In this document: piece by piece, positions 7,960-16,388 of the stretch
Position numbering within the stretch: position 1 is the first letter of the stretch
Layout of the letters: every line of letters starts with the position of its first letter
Program-made: the position numbers and the translations under genes
Notes under the pieces: model-generated
Told to the model about the DNA's origin: nothing
Databases searched by the model: none
Seen by the model: only the letters and a program-made list of their open reading frames with translations
Assembly (NCBI RefSeq): GCF_004791025.1
Contig: NZ_SRUO01000022.1
Coordinates: forward strand, 1-64,000
Direction of reading: 5' to 3'
DNA: 64,000 nt
Source: Mesorhizobium sp. M4B.F.Ca.ET.203.01.1.1
Lineage (GTDB): Bacteria; Pseudomonadota; Alphaproteobacteria; Rhizobiales; Rhizobiaceae

Positions 7960-8694
7960 ATGAGCGCAATTCGACAGCAGAAGCGATCGTCGACCTTCGC
8001 CAAAGGCGCGCTCGCCGCGCTCGTCCTGACCGTCGCGGCCGCCGCGTTCTGGCAGACGCCGGCGGTCTCGGCCGAGGACGCGGTGGTGATCCCGCCGCCG
8101 GCAATGGACGAGAAGGCTGCCAGCGGCAGCGAGACGGCGGTCTTCGCCGGCGGCTGCTTCTGGGGCGTGCAGGGCGTGTTCCAGCACGTCAAGGGCGTGA
8201 CCAAGGCGGTGTCCGGCTACACCGGCGGCAGCAAGGAAAACGCCGTCTACGAGGTCGTCGGCACCGGCAGCACCGGCCATGCCGAGTCGGTCGAGATCAC
8301 CTACGACCCGTCGCAGGTGACCTATGGCCAGCTGCTGCAGGTCTATTTCTCGGTCGCGCACAATCCGACGCAGCTCAACTACCAGGGGCCGGACCACGGC
8401 ACGCAGTACCGCTCGACGATCTTTGCCGGCAACGACCAGCAGAAGAAGGTGGCCGAGAGCTACATCGCCCAGCTCGACAAGGCCAAGGTGTTTTCCCAGC
8501 CGATCGTCACCACGCTGGAGACCGGCAAGACCTTCTATCCGGCCGAGGACTACCACCAGGATTTCCTGACGCTGAACCCGACCTATCCCTACATCGTCTA
8601 CAACGACCTGCCGAAGGTGGCGAATTTGAAGACGCTGTTCCCGAAGCTCTACAGCGAAAAGCCGGTGCTGGTGCTGGCGTCGAGCAAGAGCTGA
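7960..8694 (+). CDS. msrA: Peptide methionine-S-sulfoxide reductase MsrA, exported
   Basis: MsrA reduces the S-epimer of methionine sulfoxide in proteins. The 244-residue product has an N-terminal hydrophobic segment at residues 16-38 ending in AVSA, so it is probably periplasmic or membrane-anchored, unlike the common cytosolic form. The catalytic motif GGCFWG (Cys66), SGYTGG, GHAESVEITYDP and HGTQYRS are all present. Cys66 is the only cysteine, so no resolving cysteine exists and an external thiol is needed. It follows the Met-rich repeat gene by 81 bp on the same strand. Start ATG 7960. Confidence 0.93.
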   Translation: MSAIRQQKRSSTFAKGALAALVLTVAAAAFWQTPAVSAEDAVVIPPPAMDEKAASGSETAVFAGGCFWGVQGVFQHVKGVTKAVSGYTGGSKENAVYEVVGTGSTGHAESVEITYDPSQVTYGQLLQVYFSVAHNPTQLNYQGPDHGTQYRSTIFAGNDQQKKVAESYIAQLDKAKVFSQPIVTTLETGKTFYPAEDYHQDFLTLNPTYPYIVYNDLPKVANLKTLFPKLYSEKPVLVLASSKS

Positions 8695-8709
8695 GCGGGG
8701 CCGTCCTGA

Positions 8710-8866
8710 GCCTTCTCCCCGTCACTATACGGGGAGAAGGTGCCGGCAGGCGGATGAGGGGCGGCGCCAACATTTGAAGGGATGGGCCACCGGCTCTGCT
8801 TGACAGGTTTGCGCTGCCCCTCATTGCCCTGCCGGGCATTTCTCCCCGTATAGTGACGGGGAGAAA
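8710..8866. repeat. Family A repeat, copy 2 (halves in reversed order)
   Basis: The two half-elements of family A are present, but the right-hand half (ctatacggggagaaggtgcc ... ggggcggcgcc) comes first and the left-hand half (gcgctgcccctca ... ccccgtatagtgac) second, separated by about 50 bp. This order differs from copies 1, 3, 4 and 5 and suggests that half-elements can move or recombine separately. It lies between the convergent msrA and cydB genes and could terminate both. Confidence 0.8.
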
Positions 8867-8873
8867 GACGCTC

Positions 8874-9878
8874 TCAATCGTAAGTCAGATCCGTCGCCTT
8901 GCCGCCGAACACCCGGTAGGCATAGAACGAATAGAAGATGATGATCGGCAGCACCACGACGACGCCGACGAGGATCACGATCAGGCTTTCCGGCGCTGAG
9001 GCGGCCTGCCAGATGGTCAGCTTGTCGGGCACGACGAACGGGTAGAACGACCAGGCGAGGCCGGCGAAGCCGAGCGCGAAGATGGCGGCGAGCGTCAGGA
9101 ACGGCGTCAGCGCGTGGCGATCGTTCGGCTTCGGCAGATGGAAGGTCTGCCGCCACAGCCAGACGAACAGCAGCGCCGACAGGATCGGCAGCGGCGAGAG
9201 ATAGAGGATCTCCGGAAAGAGGAACCATTTGTCGAAGATGCGCGGGCTGGCGAAGGGCGTCGCCAGGGACACCGCGACCATGCCGAGCGCGGCCAGCACC
9301 AGCGCCGTGCGCAGCCAGCGCACCGCCTTCTTCTGCAATTCGCCCTCGGTCTTGTAGATCAGCCAGGCCGAGCCCATCGCCGCATAGGCGGCCGACAGGC
9401 AGAGCGCCACCAGCGCGCCGAAGGCGATGCCGCCGAGGCCGACGTCGAGGCCGAGCACGTAGACGCCCAGCATATAGCCCTGCGCCAGCGAGGCGACGGC
9501 CGAGCCGAGGAAGAAGATGCGGTTCCAGCGGTGCTTGCTGCCGGCCGGCACCTTGGCGCGGAAGTCGAAGGCGACGCCGCGCAGGATCAGGCCGACCAGC
9601 AGCACGAAGACCGGAATGTAGAGCGCGCTGAGGATGGTGCCATGCGCCAGCGGGAAGGCGACCAGCAGCAGGCCGACGGCCAGCACCAGCCAGGTCTCGT
9701 TAGCGTCCCAGAACGGACCGATGGCGGCGATCATGGTGTCCTGCTCGTGGTCGTCGGCGGCGGCGAACAGGATGCCGATGCCGAGATCGAAACCGTCGAG
9801 GATGACGTAGATCAGAATGGCGAGGCCCATCAGGCCGGCGAAGATCAAGGGAAGCAGGGTTGGCCAGTCATAGGTCAT
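8874..9878 (-). CDS. cydB: Cytochrome bd-type ubiquinol oxidase subunit II (CydB/CioB)
   Basis: CydB is the second membrane subunit of the bd-type quinol oxidase, a high-affinity oxidase that reduces O2 without pumping protons. The product is about 334 residues with about eight or nine membrane spans. The conserved N-terminal block is YVILDGFDLGIGIL, followed by GPFWDANETWLV, near the haem and quinol oxidase interface. Start is the ATG giving MTYDWPTLLP (coordinate could be off by one base); a longer reading runs back into the family A repeat. It lies downstream of cydA in the same direction with a repeat in the 268-bp gap. No cydDC or cydX was found here. Confidence 0.93.
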   Translation of the reverse strand: MTYDWPTLLPLIFAGLMGLAILIYVILDGFDLGIGILFAAADDHEQDTMIAAIGPFWDANETWLVLAVGLLLVAFPLAHGTILSALYIPVFVLLVGLILRGVAFDFRAKVPAGSKHRWNRIFFLGSAVASLAQGYMLGVYVLGLDVGLGGIAFGALVALCLSAAYAAMGSAWLIYKTEGELQKKAVRWLRTALVLAALGMVAVSLATPFASPRIFDKWFLFPEILYLSPLPILSALLFVWLWRQTFHLPKPNDRHALTPFLTLAAIFALGFAGLAWSFYPFVVPDKLTIWQAASAPESLIVILVGVVVVLPIIIFYSFYAYRVFGGKATDLTYD

Positions 9879-9913
9879 TTTCTTCTCCTCGCGCGCCAGT
9901 CTCGATTGCCGAG

Positions 9914-10101
9914 GTCGGCGCCGCCCCTCATCTCCCTGCCGGGACCTTCTCCCCGTATGGTGACGGGGAGAAGGGGGCTGGCCGCAACAACAGCGTACTT
10001 CCTGCAACGTCGGCGATTGGCGAAACCAGCGATGGGAGCGCCCCTCTCCCCGTCCCTATACGGGGAGAGGATGCCGGCAGGCAGGTGAGGGGCAGCGCCA
10101 G
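9914..10101. repeat. Family A repeat, copy 3, inside the cydA-cydB gap
   Basis: The element has the full family A layout: left end ggcgccgcccctcatctccc, hairpin ccccgtatggtgacggggag, variable centre, hairpin cgtccctatacggggag and right end gcaggtgaggggcagcgcc. Its placement between two genes of one enzyme means that the strong hairpins would be transcribed within the cyd mRNA and could alter the subunit ratio or mRNA decay. Confidence 0.85.
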
Positions 10102-10146
10102 CGTCCGGCGTCGAGTCAAGATTTCTTCGCAGTTCGACCACTGCTC

Positions 10147-11508
10147 TCACTCTCCTGCCGCCGGCTGCGACATGGCGGCGTTCATGACGCCCGGCAGCGG
10201 CGAGGCGTCGCCATCCTTGGCCGCCTTCAGCGCCAGGTGCACCAGCACGCCGAGATAGGCGATCAGCAAAGCCAAGTAGAGGACGAGATAGATGGCGAGC
10301 GTCAGCGCGACATGGCTGCCGGCGACCGGGCCGACGGCATCGGCGGTCCTCAGCACGCCGGTGACCAGCCAGGGCTGGCGGCCGATCTCGGTGGTGTACC
10401 AGCCGGCCAGCGTCGCCACCCAGCCGGAGATCGTCATCGGCACCATCAGCAGCGCCAGCGGCCTCGGCAGGCTGTGGCGGCGCTTGAGGAAGAAGGCCGC
10501 CGACCAGGAGACGACCAGCATCAGGATGCCGGTGCCGACCATGATGCGAAAACCCCAGAACACCGGGAAGACCGGCGGGTGGTTGCCGGGATAGTCGTTC
10601 AGCCCCGGCACGACGCCGCTGGTTGAGTGCCTCAGCACGAGGCTGGCGCCGTCGGGGATGGCGACCTCGAATTTGTTCTCCCGGGCCGCCTCGTCGGGAA
10701 GCGCGAACAGCACCAGCGGCACGTTGGGGCCGGTGTTCCAGTTGGCTTCCATGGCGGCGATCTTCTGCGGCTGGTGCTCCAGCGTGTTCAGGCCGTGCTG
10801 GTCGCCGGCGAAAATCTGGATCGGGATCAGGATGGCGGCGGTGAAGACGCCGGTGCGCAGCGCCTTCCACATCGATTCCGAGCGGTCGCCGGTGAGATAG
10901 CGCAGCGCCGACAGGCCGGCGATGAGGAAGGAGACTGTCAGCCCCGAGGCAAGCAGCATATGGACCAGGCGGTAGGGCATCGACGGGTTGAAGACGATCG
11001 CCCACCAGTCGACGGCATGCGCCTTGCCGTCGCGCATCTCGAAGCCGGCCGGCGTCTGCATCCAGGAATTGAGCGCGATGATCCAGAAGGCGGAGACCGT
11101 GGTGCCGCCGGCGACCAGCACGGTGGCCAAAGTGTGGATGCGGTTGGAGACGCGGCGGAAGCCGAACAGCATGATGCCGAGGAAGGCCGCCTCGAGGAAG
11201 AAGGCGGTGAGGATCTCATAGGCGAGCAGCGGCCCGGCGATGTTGCCGACGGTCTCCATGTAGCCGGGCCAGTTGGTGCCGAACTGGAAGCTCATGGTGA
11301 CGCCCGAGACCACGCCCATGGCGAAGGACAAAGCGAACACCTTCACCCAGGTGAAATAGGCGCGCATCCAGGCGGAATCGCCGGTGCGGTTGTAACGCAG
11401 CTTGAAGAACAGCAGCACCCAGCCGAGTGCAATGGTGATCGCCGGAAACAGGATATGGAACGAAATATTCGCGCCGAACTGGATGCGCGACAGAATGAGC
11501 GGGTCCAT
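10147..11508 (-). CDS. cydA: Cytochrome bd-type ubiquinol oxidase subunit I (CydA/CioA)
   Basis: CydA carries the quinol site and the three haems. The 453-residue product has about nine membrane spans and conserved residues equivalent to the E. coli haem ligands: His18 (ANISFHILFPA), His183 (RLVHMLLAS) and Met323 (WGFRIMVGTG). Glu98 and Glu106 (AYEILTAFFLEAAFLG) and the GRQPW block with Glu374 are also kept. The length is well below the 522 of E. coli CydA, which points to the short Q-loop, cyanide-insensitive (CIO) type. Start ATG 11508 is chosen because MDPLILSRIQFG is the family N-terminus. Upstream 11509-11735 shows no recognised operator. Confidence 0.95.
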   Translation of the reverse strand: MDPLILSRIQFGANISFHILFPAITIALGWVLLFFKLRYNRTGDSAWMRAYFTWVKVFALSFAMGVVSGVTMSFQFGTNWPGYMETVGNIAGPLLAYEILTAFFLEAAFLGIMLFGFRRVSNRIHTLATVLVAGGTTVSAFWIIALNSWMQTPAGFEMRDGKAHAVDWWAIVFNPSMPYRLVHMLLASGLTVSFLIAGLSALRYLTGDRSESMWKALRTGVFTAAILIPIQIFAGDQHGLNTLEHQPQKIAAMEANWNTGPNVPLVLFALPDEAARENKFEVAIPDGASLVLRHSTSGVVPGLNDYPGNHPPVFPVFWGFRIMVGTGILMLVVSWSAAFFLKRRHSLPRPLALLMVPMTISGWVATLAGWYTTEIGRQPWLVTGVLRTADAVGPVAGSHVALTLAIYLVLYLALLIAYLGVLVHLALKAAKDGDASPLPGVMNAAMSQPAAGE

Positions 11509-11735
11509 GGGCGACTCCGGCTGCTGCTTATGCCTCACAGAATAGGGCGCTGACGCGGTCCGGTCAAAGCGGCGTGGCGCCACGCGGGGCGCGTTGTCGC
11601 AGCAGTTCGGGCGAAAGCGTCAGCGCCCGATCGGGGAATGATTGTCCAGAATTGTCAGGAGCGGCATTGACTTCCGGACGCTGGCACCGACATTCAGCGC
11701 AATAAAAATCCGCTTTCAAGCAGCCGTTTTCAGCC

Positions 11736-12662
11736 ATGCCATCCATTATCTCGATTGCCGGGGTGACCAAGACCTACGCCACCGGTTTCAAGGCCTTGAA
11801 GGAAATCAACCTCGACATCGAGCGCGGCGAGATCTTCGCACTGCTCGGGCCGAACGGCGCCGGCAAGACGACGCTGATCTCGATCGTCTGCGGCATCGTC
11901 AACCGTTCGTCCGGAACGGTCACGGTCGACGGCCACGACATTGCCCGCGACTACCGCGCTGCGCGCAGCCTGATCGGGCTGGTGCCGCAGGAACTGACCA
12001 TCGACGCCTTCGAGACCGTCTGGGCGACGGTCAACTACAGCCGCGGCCTGTTCGGCAAGCCGCCCAACAAGGCGTTCGTCGAGAAGGTGCTGCGCGACCT
12101 CTCGCTGTGGGAGAAGAAGGACGCCAAGGCGATCACGCTGTCGGGCGGCATGAAGCGCCGGCTGATGATCGCCAAGGCGCTGTCGCACGAGCCGCGGGTG
12201 CTCTTCCTCGACGAGCCGACGGCCGGCGTCGACGTCGAACTGCGCCAGGACATGTGGGCGATGGTGCGCCGGCTGCGCGAGGACGGCGTCACCATCATCC
12301 TGACCACCCACTACATCGAGGAAGCCGAGGCGATGGCCGACCGCGTCGGCGTCATCAACCGCGGGGAGATCGTGCTGGTCGACGACAAGGCCGAGCTGAT
12401 GCGCAAGCTCGGCCGCAAGCGGCTGATGCTGGAGCTGCGCAGTCCGCTCGCCGCCATCCCGGAGAGCTTCTCGCGCTACGCGCTGGAGCTGTCGCCCAAT
12501 GGCGATCAATTGACCTACACCTACGACAACCAGAGCGACCGGCCGGGCGTCGCCTCGCTGATCCGTGACCTCGAGGCGGCGGGCATCCAGTTCCGCGACA
12601 TCGACACGGAGAACAGCTCGCTGGAGGAGATCTTCGTCAACCTGCTGAGGCAAGAGCCATGA
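11736..12662 (+). CDS. ABC-2 type exporter, ATP-binding subunit (YadG-like)
   Basis: This 308-residue ATPase has Walker A GPNGAGKTT, Q-loop VPQELT, signature LSGGMKRR, Walker B VLFLDEPTAGVD and a switch His in TTHYIEEAE. About 80 residues follow the nucleotide-binding domain, as in DRA/YadG-type exporters. The stop overlaps the ATG of the permease gene (ATGA), so the two subunits are made together. Substrate unknown; such pairs export drugs, polysaccharides or lipids. Start ATG 11736. Confidence 0.9.
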   Translation: MPSIISIAGVTKTYATGFKALKEINLDIERGEIFALLGPNGAGKTTLISIVCGIVNRSSGTVTVDGHDIARDYRAARSLIGLVPQELTIDAFETVWATVNYSRGLFGKPPNKAFVEKVLRDLSLWEKKDAKAITLSGGMKRRLMIAKALSHEPRVLFLDEPTAGVDVELRQDMWAMVRRLREDGVTIILTTHYIEEAEAMADRVGVINRGEIVLVDDKAELMRKLGRKRLMLELRSPLAAIPESFSRYALELSPNGDQLTYTYDNQSDRPGVASLIRDLEAAGIQFRDIDTENSSLEEIFVNLLRQEP

Positions 12663-13420
12663 ATCTGCGCGCCGTCTGGGCCATCTACCGGGTGGAAATG
12701 GCGCGCGCGCTGCGCACCGTGCTGCAGAGCATCATTTCGCCGGTGATCTCGACCTCGCTTTATTTCGTCGTCTTCGGCTCGGCCATCGGCTCGCGCATCA
12801 CCGAGATCGACGGCATCAGCTACGGCGCCTTCATCGTGCCGGGGCTGATCATGCTGTCGCTGCTGACGCAGTCGATCTCGAATGCCTCCTTCGCCATCTA
12901 TTTCCCGAAATTCGTCGGCTCGATCTACGAGCTGCTTTCGGCGCCGGTGTCCTATCTGGAGATCGTCATCGCCTATGTCGGGGGTGCCGCGACCAAGTCG
13001 ATCGTGCTCGGCCTGATCATCCTGGCCACCGCCTCGCTGTTCGTGCCGCTGCATATCGAGCATCCGTTCTGGATGCTCGCCTTCCTGGTGCTGACGGCGG
13101 TGACCTTCAGCCTGTTCGGCTTCATCATCGGCATCTGGGCGAAGAGCTTCGAGCAATTGCAGCTGGTGCCGCTGCTGATCATCACGCCGCTGACCTTCCT
13201 CGGCGGCAGCTTCTATTCGATCAACATGCTGCCCGGCATCTGGCGCACGGTGACGCTGTTCAACCCGGTCGTCTACCTGATCAGCGGGTTCCGCTGGAGT
13301 TTCTACGGCAAGTCGGACGTCTCGGTCGGCATCAGCCTCGGCATGACCGTGGTGTTCCTGGGCGTCTGCATCGCGATCGTCGCCTGGATATTCAGGACCG
13401 GGTATCGATTGCGGAACTGA
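12659..13420 (+). CDS. ABC-2 type exporter, permease subunit (YadH-like)
   Basis: The 253-residue permease has six hydrophobic spans. ISPVISTSLYFVVFGSAIGSR and the YGAFIVPGLIMLS block lie in the first half, and LTFLGGSFYSINMLPG, the ABC-2 signature region, in the second. It is translationally coupled to the ATPase gene at 11736 by a 4-bp overlap. It converges on the DUF2156 gene, with only 8 bp between stop codons. Substrate not indicated. Confidence 0.9.
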   Translation: MNLRAVWAIYRVEMARALRTVLQSIISPVISTSLYFVVFGSAIGSRITEIDGISYGAFIVPGLIMLSLLTQSISNASFAIYFPKFVGSIYELLSAPVSYLEIVIAYVGGAATKSIVLGLIILATASLFVPLHIEHPFWMLAFLVLTAVTFSLFGFIIGIWAKSFEQLQLVPLLIITPLTFLGGSFYSINMLPGIWRTVTLFNPVVYLISGFRWSFYGKSDVSVGISLGMTVVFLGVCIAIVAWIFRTGYRLRN

Positions 13421-13428
13421 CCGGCAGG

Positions 13429-14466
13429 TCAGATGGCCTTCACCAGCCGCAGCAGCCCCAGCATCTCGACAAGCGTCCCCCGGCGGAAGGCGACATAGAT
13501 CGGCTGTTCCTGGCCGTGAAAACGGCGCTTGAAGGCCGCCTGGCCCTGCAGGTTGAACTTCGAGCGATTGACCCAGGCGGAGCCGTAGGCGCGCTGGAAG
13601 GTGCTGCGCCAGAAGCTCGATTCGGCAAAGCCGCTGGCCTCGATGTCGACCAGCGGCGACAGACCCAGCGTGACGACGGACTTGCCCTCCTCGCGAAAGC
13701 GGTCGACGGCGAATTTGGTCAGGCCGATCTCGGCATGCGGCGTGGCGTCGATATGCTTGCGCTTGAAGGCGGTGGTGTAGCCGATGACCTTGCCGTCGCG
13801 AAACAGCGGATCGAAATCGAGCAGGGCGACCAGCTCGCCCTCCGGCCCATGCAGCACGAAGCGGCGCATGTCGGCGCCGAGATGGTCGGCGAAGGGCCGG
13901 TTGAGGAAGCCCATCTCCCAGCGCTTGACGATGCGCTCGCCGCGCCAGTTCTCCGACAGCCGGGCGATCTCGTCGAGGAAGATGTTGCGCCTGTCCTCCT
14001 CGAAGGAAAAACCCTTCTTCGACAGCCAGCGTTCGGAATAGCGCACCGTCTCGTTGCGCTTGCCGGAGAAATTGTGCGCTGGCAGGTGCAGCCTGGTGTC
14101 GATGCCGAGGCGATTGATCCGGTAGCCGAGACCGGCCAGCACCCGCGCGGTATCGGCGCCGATCTGCACGAACCAGGGATCGCCTGCGGCCTCGACGAAG
14201 CGCTTGATATAGGCCGGCCGCTCGGCCGGATGGGCCACCGGATCGCCGAGCGCGAAATGGTGCTTCATCTTGGTGCCGAAGGCGATGTAGCCGTCGCCAT
14301 CGCTGAAATAGGACAGTTTCTGCTGCACGGCGGTGGAATAGGCGAGCGAGAAATCGCCATGCCGACGCACCAGCGCCAGGCGCTCGAGATGCGTCAGGTC
14401 GCGCCGCGGAACCTTGGGTGCTGCGCCTTCGAGAAACCTGTCAATGTGGATCCGCAGGGAGGGCAT
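13429..14466 (-). CDS. Soluble DUF2156 (LPG-synthetase C-terminal-like) protein
   Basis: The protein is related to the C-terminal catalytic domain of MprF-type lysyl-phosphatidylglycerol synthases (DUF2156), which use aminoacyl-tRNA to modify lipids and have a double GNAT-like fold. Visible blocks are GDFSLAYSTAVQQKLSYF, YIAFGTKMKHHFALGDPVAH, the WEMGFLNRP region and ESSFWRSTFQRAYGSAWVNRSKFNLQ. No membrane spans are present, so unlike rhizobial LpiA it is a stand-alone soluble domain of 345 residues. Start ATG 14466 is preferred for a GGAA element; ATG 14541 would add 25 residues. Substrate unknown. Confidence 0.75.
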   Translation of the reverse strand: MPSLRIHIDRFLEGAAPKVPRRDLTHLERLALVRRHGDFSLAYSTAVQQKLSYFSDGDGYIAFGTKMKHHFALGDPVAHPAERPAYIKRFVEAAGDPWFVQIGADTARVLAGLGYRINRLGIDTRLHLPAHNFSGKRNETVRYSERWLSKKGFSFEEDRRNIFLDEIARLSENWRGERIVKRWEMGFLNRPFADHLGADMRRFVLHGPEGELVALLDFDPLFRDGKVIGYTTAFKRKHIDATPHAEIGLTKFAVDRFREEGKSVVTLGLSPLVDIEASGFAESSFWRSTFQRAYGSAWVNRSKFNLQGQAAFKRRFHGQEQPIYVAFRRGTLVEMLGLLRLVKAI

Positions 14467-14729
14467 GAGGTTCCGCGTGCCGATAGATGGAGACCCGTCG
14501 ACCCGCAGGCCCGAATCAGTCGCCTTGGCACGGTCAATCATACCGCGCAGGCGCCATATAGGATGCAATCGGCACCGACAGAAGGGGAAATCTCGGCCAA
14601 AGGGTGGCGAGTGGGCAGCGCGCCATGCGCCATCATCGGCCGGATTGGCTTGCATCCTGTGGTAGCAGGCTTTGACTTTTCATGTGATGTTATATATCAT
14701 GTTATCGTTTTGACTGAACGAGCTGGATC

Positions 14730-15221
14730 ATGGACGACATCATACGGTCGCTTGGCTTTCTGTGCCTGGGCAGCAGGTTCAAGCGCATCGGCGAGCAGTT
14801 GCAGGCGGATACGCAGCGCGTGCTCGACGAGCTGGAGGTCCGGGTCCAGTCGAGCCAGTATCCGCTGCTCGCCGCGCTCGACAGGCTGGGGCCGCTGCCG
14901 GTCGGCGAGCTGGCGCAGTCGCTCGGGATCGCCCAGCCGGGCGTCACGCGCAGCGTGGCGCTGCTGGCCGAACTGGGACTGGTCGAGGTCAGCCCGTCGA
15001 ACGACGACCAGCGGCGTAGGATCGTCTCCCTCAGCCGCAACGGCCGACGGCTGGTCGATGTGGCGAAGCGCGAAGTCTGGCCTCGCATCGAGAAGGCCGT
15101 TGCGGGTCTGTGCGCCGACCTGTCCGGGCCGCTGCTTGGTCAGCTCGCCGAAATCGAGGACCGCCTGGCTGCGTCGCCCCTCGACCGTCGCGTGGAAGAG
15201 GCCGCGGGTCCGGTGCGATGA
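14730..15221 (+). CDS. MarR-family transcriptional regulator
   Basis: The 163-residue protein has a helical N-terminus and a winged helix-turn-helix at about residues 50-105 (YPLLAALDRLGPLPVGELAQ, then IAQPGVTRSVALLAELGLVE). The wing carries the typical DDQRRR of MarR proteins. Such repressors usually bind palindromes in their own promoters and respond to small phenolic or oxidising ligands. The AT-rich stretch at 14682-14704, with repeated atgttat, just upstream is a likely promoter and operator. The stop overlaps the ATG of the GNAT gene (ATGA), so both form an operon. Confidence 0.88.
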   Translation: MDDIIRSLGFLCLGSRFKRIGEQLQADTQRVLDELEVRVQSSQYPLLAALDRLGPLPVGELAQSLGIAQPGVTRSVALLAELGLVEVSPSNDDQRRRIVSLSRNGRRLVDVAKREVWPRIEKAVAGLCADLSGPLLGQLAEIEDRLAASPLDRRVEEAAGPVR

Positions 15222-15898
15222 ACCACGTGCTCGACCGTCCCATCTGGAGCGCGCTCAGCTCGCGACATCAGGCCTTCGCGCAAGGCGACAGCCTGGCCAA
15301 GCGATACAGGCCGTCGATCGTTCCGTTCGCGGCCACCGCGGCGGACGACACGGCTAGTCTCGATGCGCTGGGCAGGCTTATTCCGCCGCTCGAAAGCTCC
15401 ATCGTGGTCCAGGCGGACGCAATCGTCCTGCCTGCGGCGCTCTCCGCGATTTCGACCGCGTCGCTGGTACAGATGATCGCCGAGCAGCCGGTGCAGGCCG
15501 TATCCGACGAGCGCATCCAGCGGTTGACGCAGCACGATGCCGCCGAGATGCTCGCTCTGGCGGTGCTCACCAGGCCCGGCCCGTTCACGCTGGAGGCGTT
15601 GAGCCTCGGCGATTTCTGGGGCGTCAAGATCGACGGCAGGCTGGCGGCGATGGCCGGCGAGCGCATGAAGCAGCCTGGCTACACGGAACTCAGCGGCGTG
15701 TGCTCGCATCCGGATTTCCGCGGCGGCGGCCTCGCCAGGCGGCTGTCCCTGTTCGTGGCAAATCAAATCATGACGCGGGGCGAAATCCCCTATCTCCACG
15801 CTTATGCCAGCAATGTCGCGGCCATCGGACTGTACGAGTCCATCGGCTTCCGGCTGAGAAGCATGATGAACATGGCCGTGGTTCAACGCACCGGATAG
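15218..15898 (+). CDS. GNAT-family N-acetyltransferase
   Basis: This 226-residue enzyme has the GNAT core in its C-terminal half: YTELSGVCSHPDFRGGGLARRL is the acetyl-CoA pyrophosphate-binding motif (R/Q-x-x-G-x-G/A form) and ASNVAAIGLYESIGFRLRS is the closing motif. The N-terminal 100 residues are a family-specific extension. It starts at ATG 15218 inside the MarR stop and is probably controlled by that regulator. The acetylated substrate cannot be told; resistance or detoxification is a guess based on the MarR partner. Confidence 0.85.
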   Translation: MNHVLDRPIWSALSSRHQAFAQGDSLAKRYRPSIVPFAATAADDTASLDALGRLIPPLESSIVVQADAIVLPAALSAISTASLVQMIAEQPVQAVSDERIQRLTQHDAAEMLALAVLTRPGPFTLEALSLGDFWGVKIDGRLAAMAGERMKQPGYTELSGVCSHPDFRGGGLARRLSLFVANQIMTRGEIPYLHAYASNVAAIGLYESIGFRLRSMMNMAVVQRTG

Positions 15899-15927
15899 GG
15901 CGCACCAGCGGCCGTTCTCGCGGACCT

Positions 15928-16020
15928 GGAGCGTTTCACGGAAACGGCGAACTGCTCCGTCTCTTTGTTTTGAGGCAATTCCGGACGGAAAACCGCTCAC
16001 ACTTTTCCTGGAATTGCTCT
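15928..16020. repeat. Family E palindromic repeat, copy 1
   Basis: The element runs from ggagcgtttcacggaaacg to cctggaattgct, with a long hairpin formed by GCAATTCC and GGAATTGC arms around ggacggaaaaccgc. A second copy lies at 19084-19171 with the same order of parts. It ends at the stop of the leftward gene at 16019. Confidence 0.75.
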
Positions 16021-16243
16021 AGGCCGACTTTGGCTCAAGCCGCCGGAAGCCGACGGCTTCCATCAGCATGTCCTCTTCGAGCATGCCGGCATTGTGCAGG
16101 GCAAGCAGGTTCAGGGCGATTTCCCGGGCTTCGGTCGAATCGGGATGCGCCTGGCGCCGCCGGCAGGCCTCGTCAAAGACGCGCTGCAGCCTGGCGATAT
16201 CGGCAGGCTTCAGCAGGCCACGGTCATAAACAGACTTTGGCAT
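16019..16243 (-). CDS. Small conserved hypothetical protein
   Basis: The 74-residue product starts at ATG 16243 with AGGAG at good distance. It is hydrophilic and helical: MPKSVYDRGLL, then ADIARLQRVFDEACRRR and a second helix with EIALNLLALHNAGMLEEDML. No signal peptide, metal site or DNA-binding motif is evident. Small proteins of this style are found across rhizobia, but I cannot assign a family. It follows phoX on the same strand but is separated by a strong terminator, so it should have its own promoter. Confidence 0.65.
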   Translation of the reverse strand: MPKSVYDRGLLKPADIARLQRVFDEACRRRQAHPDSTEAREIALNLLALHNAGMLEEDMLMEAVGFRRLEPKSA

Positions 16244-16322
16244 GGCAGTCTCCTGACAAGGACCTAGGGCGCCACGCATAAATTGCCAATCTTTCCCGAA
16301 GCTTGACTGGTTCCTGAAATGA

Positions 16323-16358
16323 AAAGGAGGGATCTCGGGGTGCCGAGATCCCTCCTTT
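16323..16358 (-). terminator. Rho-independent-type terminator of phoX
   Basis: A perfect 16-bp stem (16323-16338 paired with 16343-16358) with a 4-base loop lies 31 bp after the phoX stop codon. The stem starts with AAAGGAGGGATCTCGG, so the minus-strand transcript leaves the hairpin with a short U run. Confidence 0.85.
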
Positions 16359-16388
16359 GATCATGCAATGGGTCGAGATGACCGCAGG

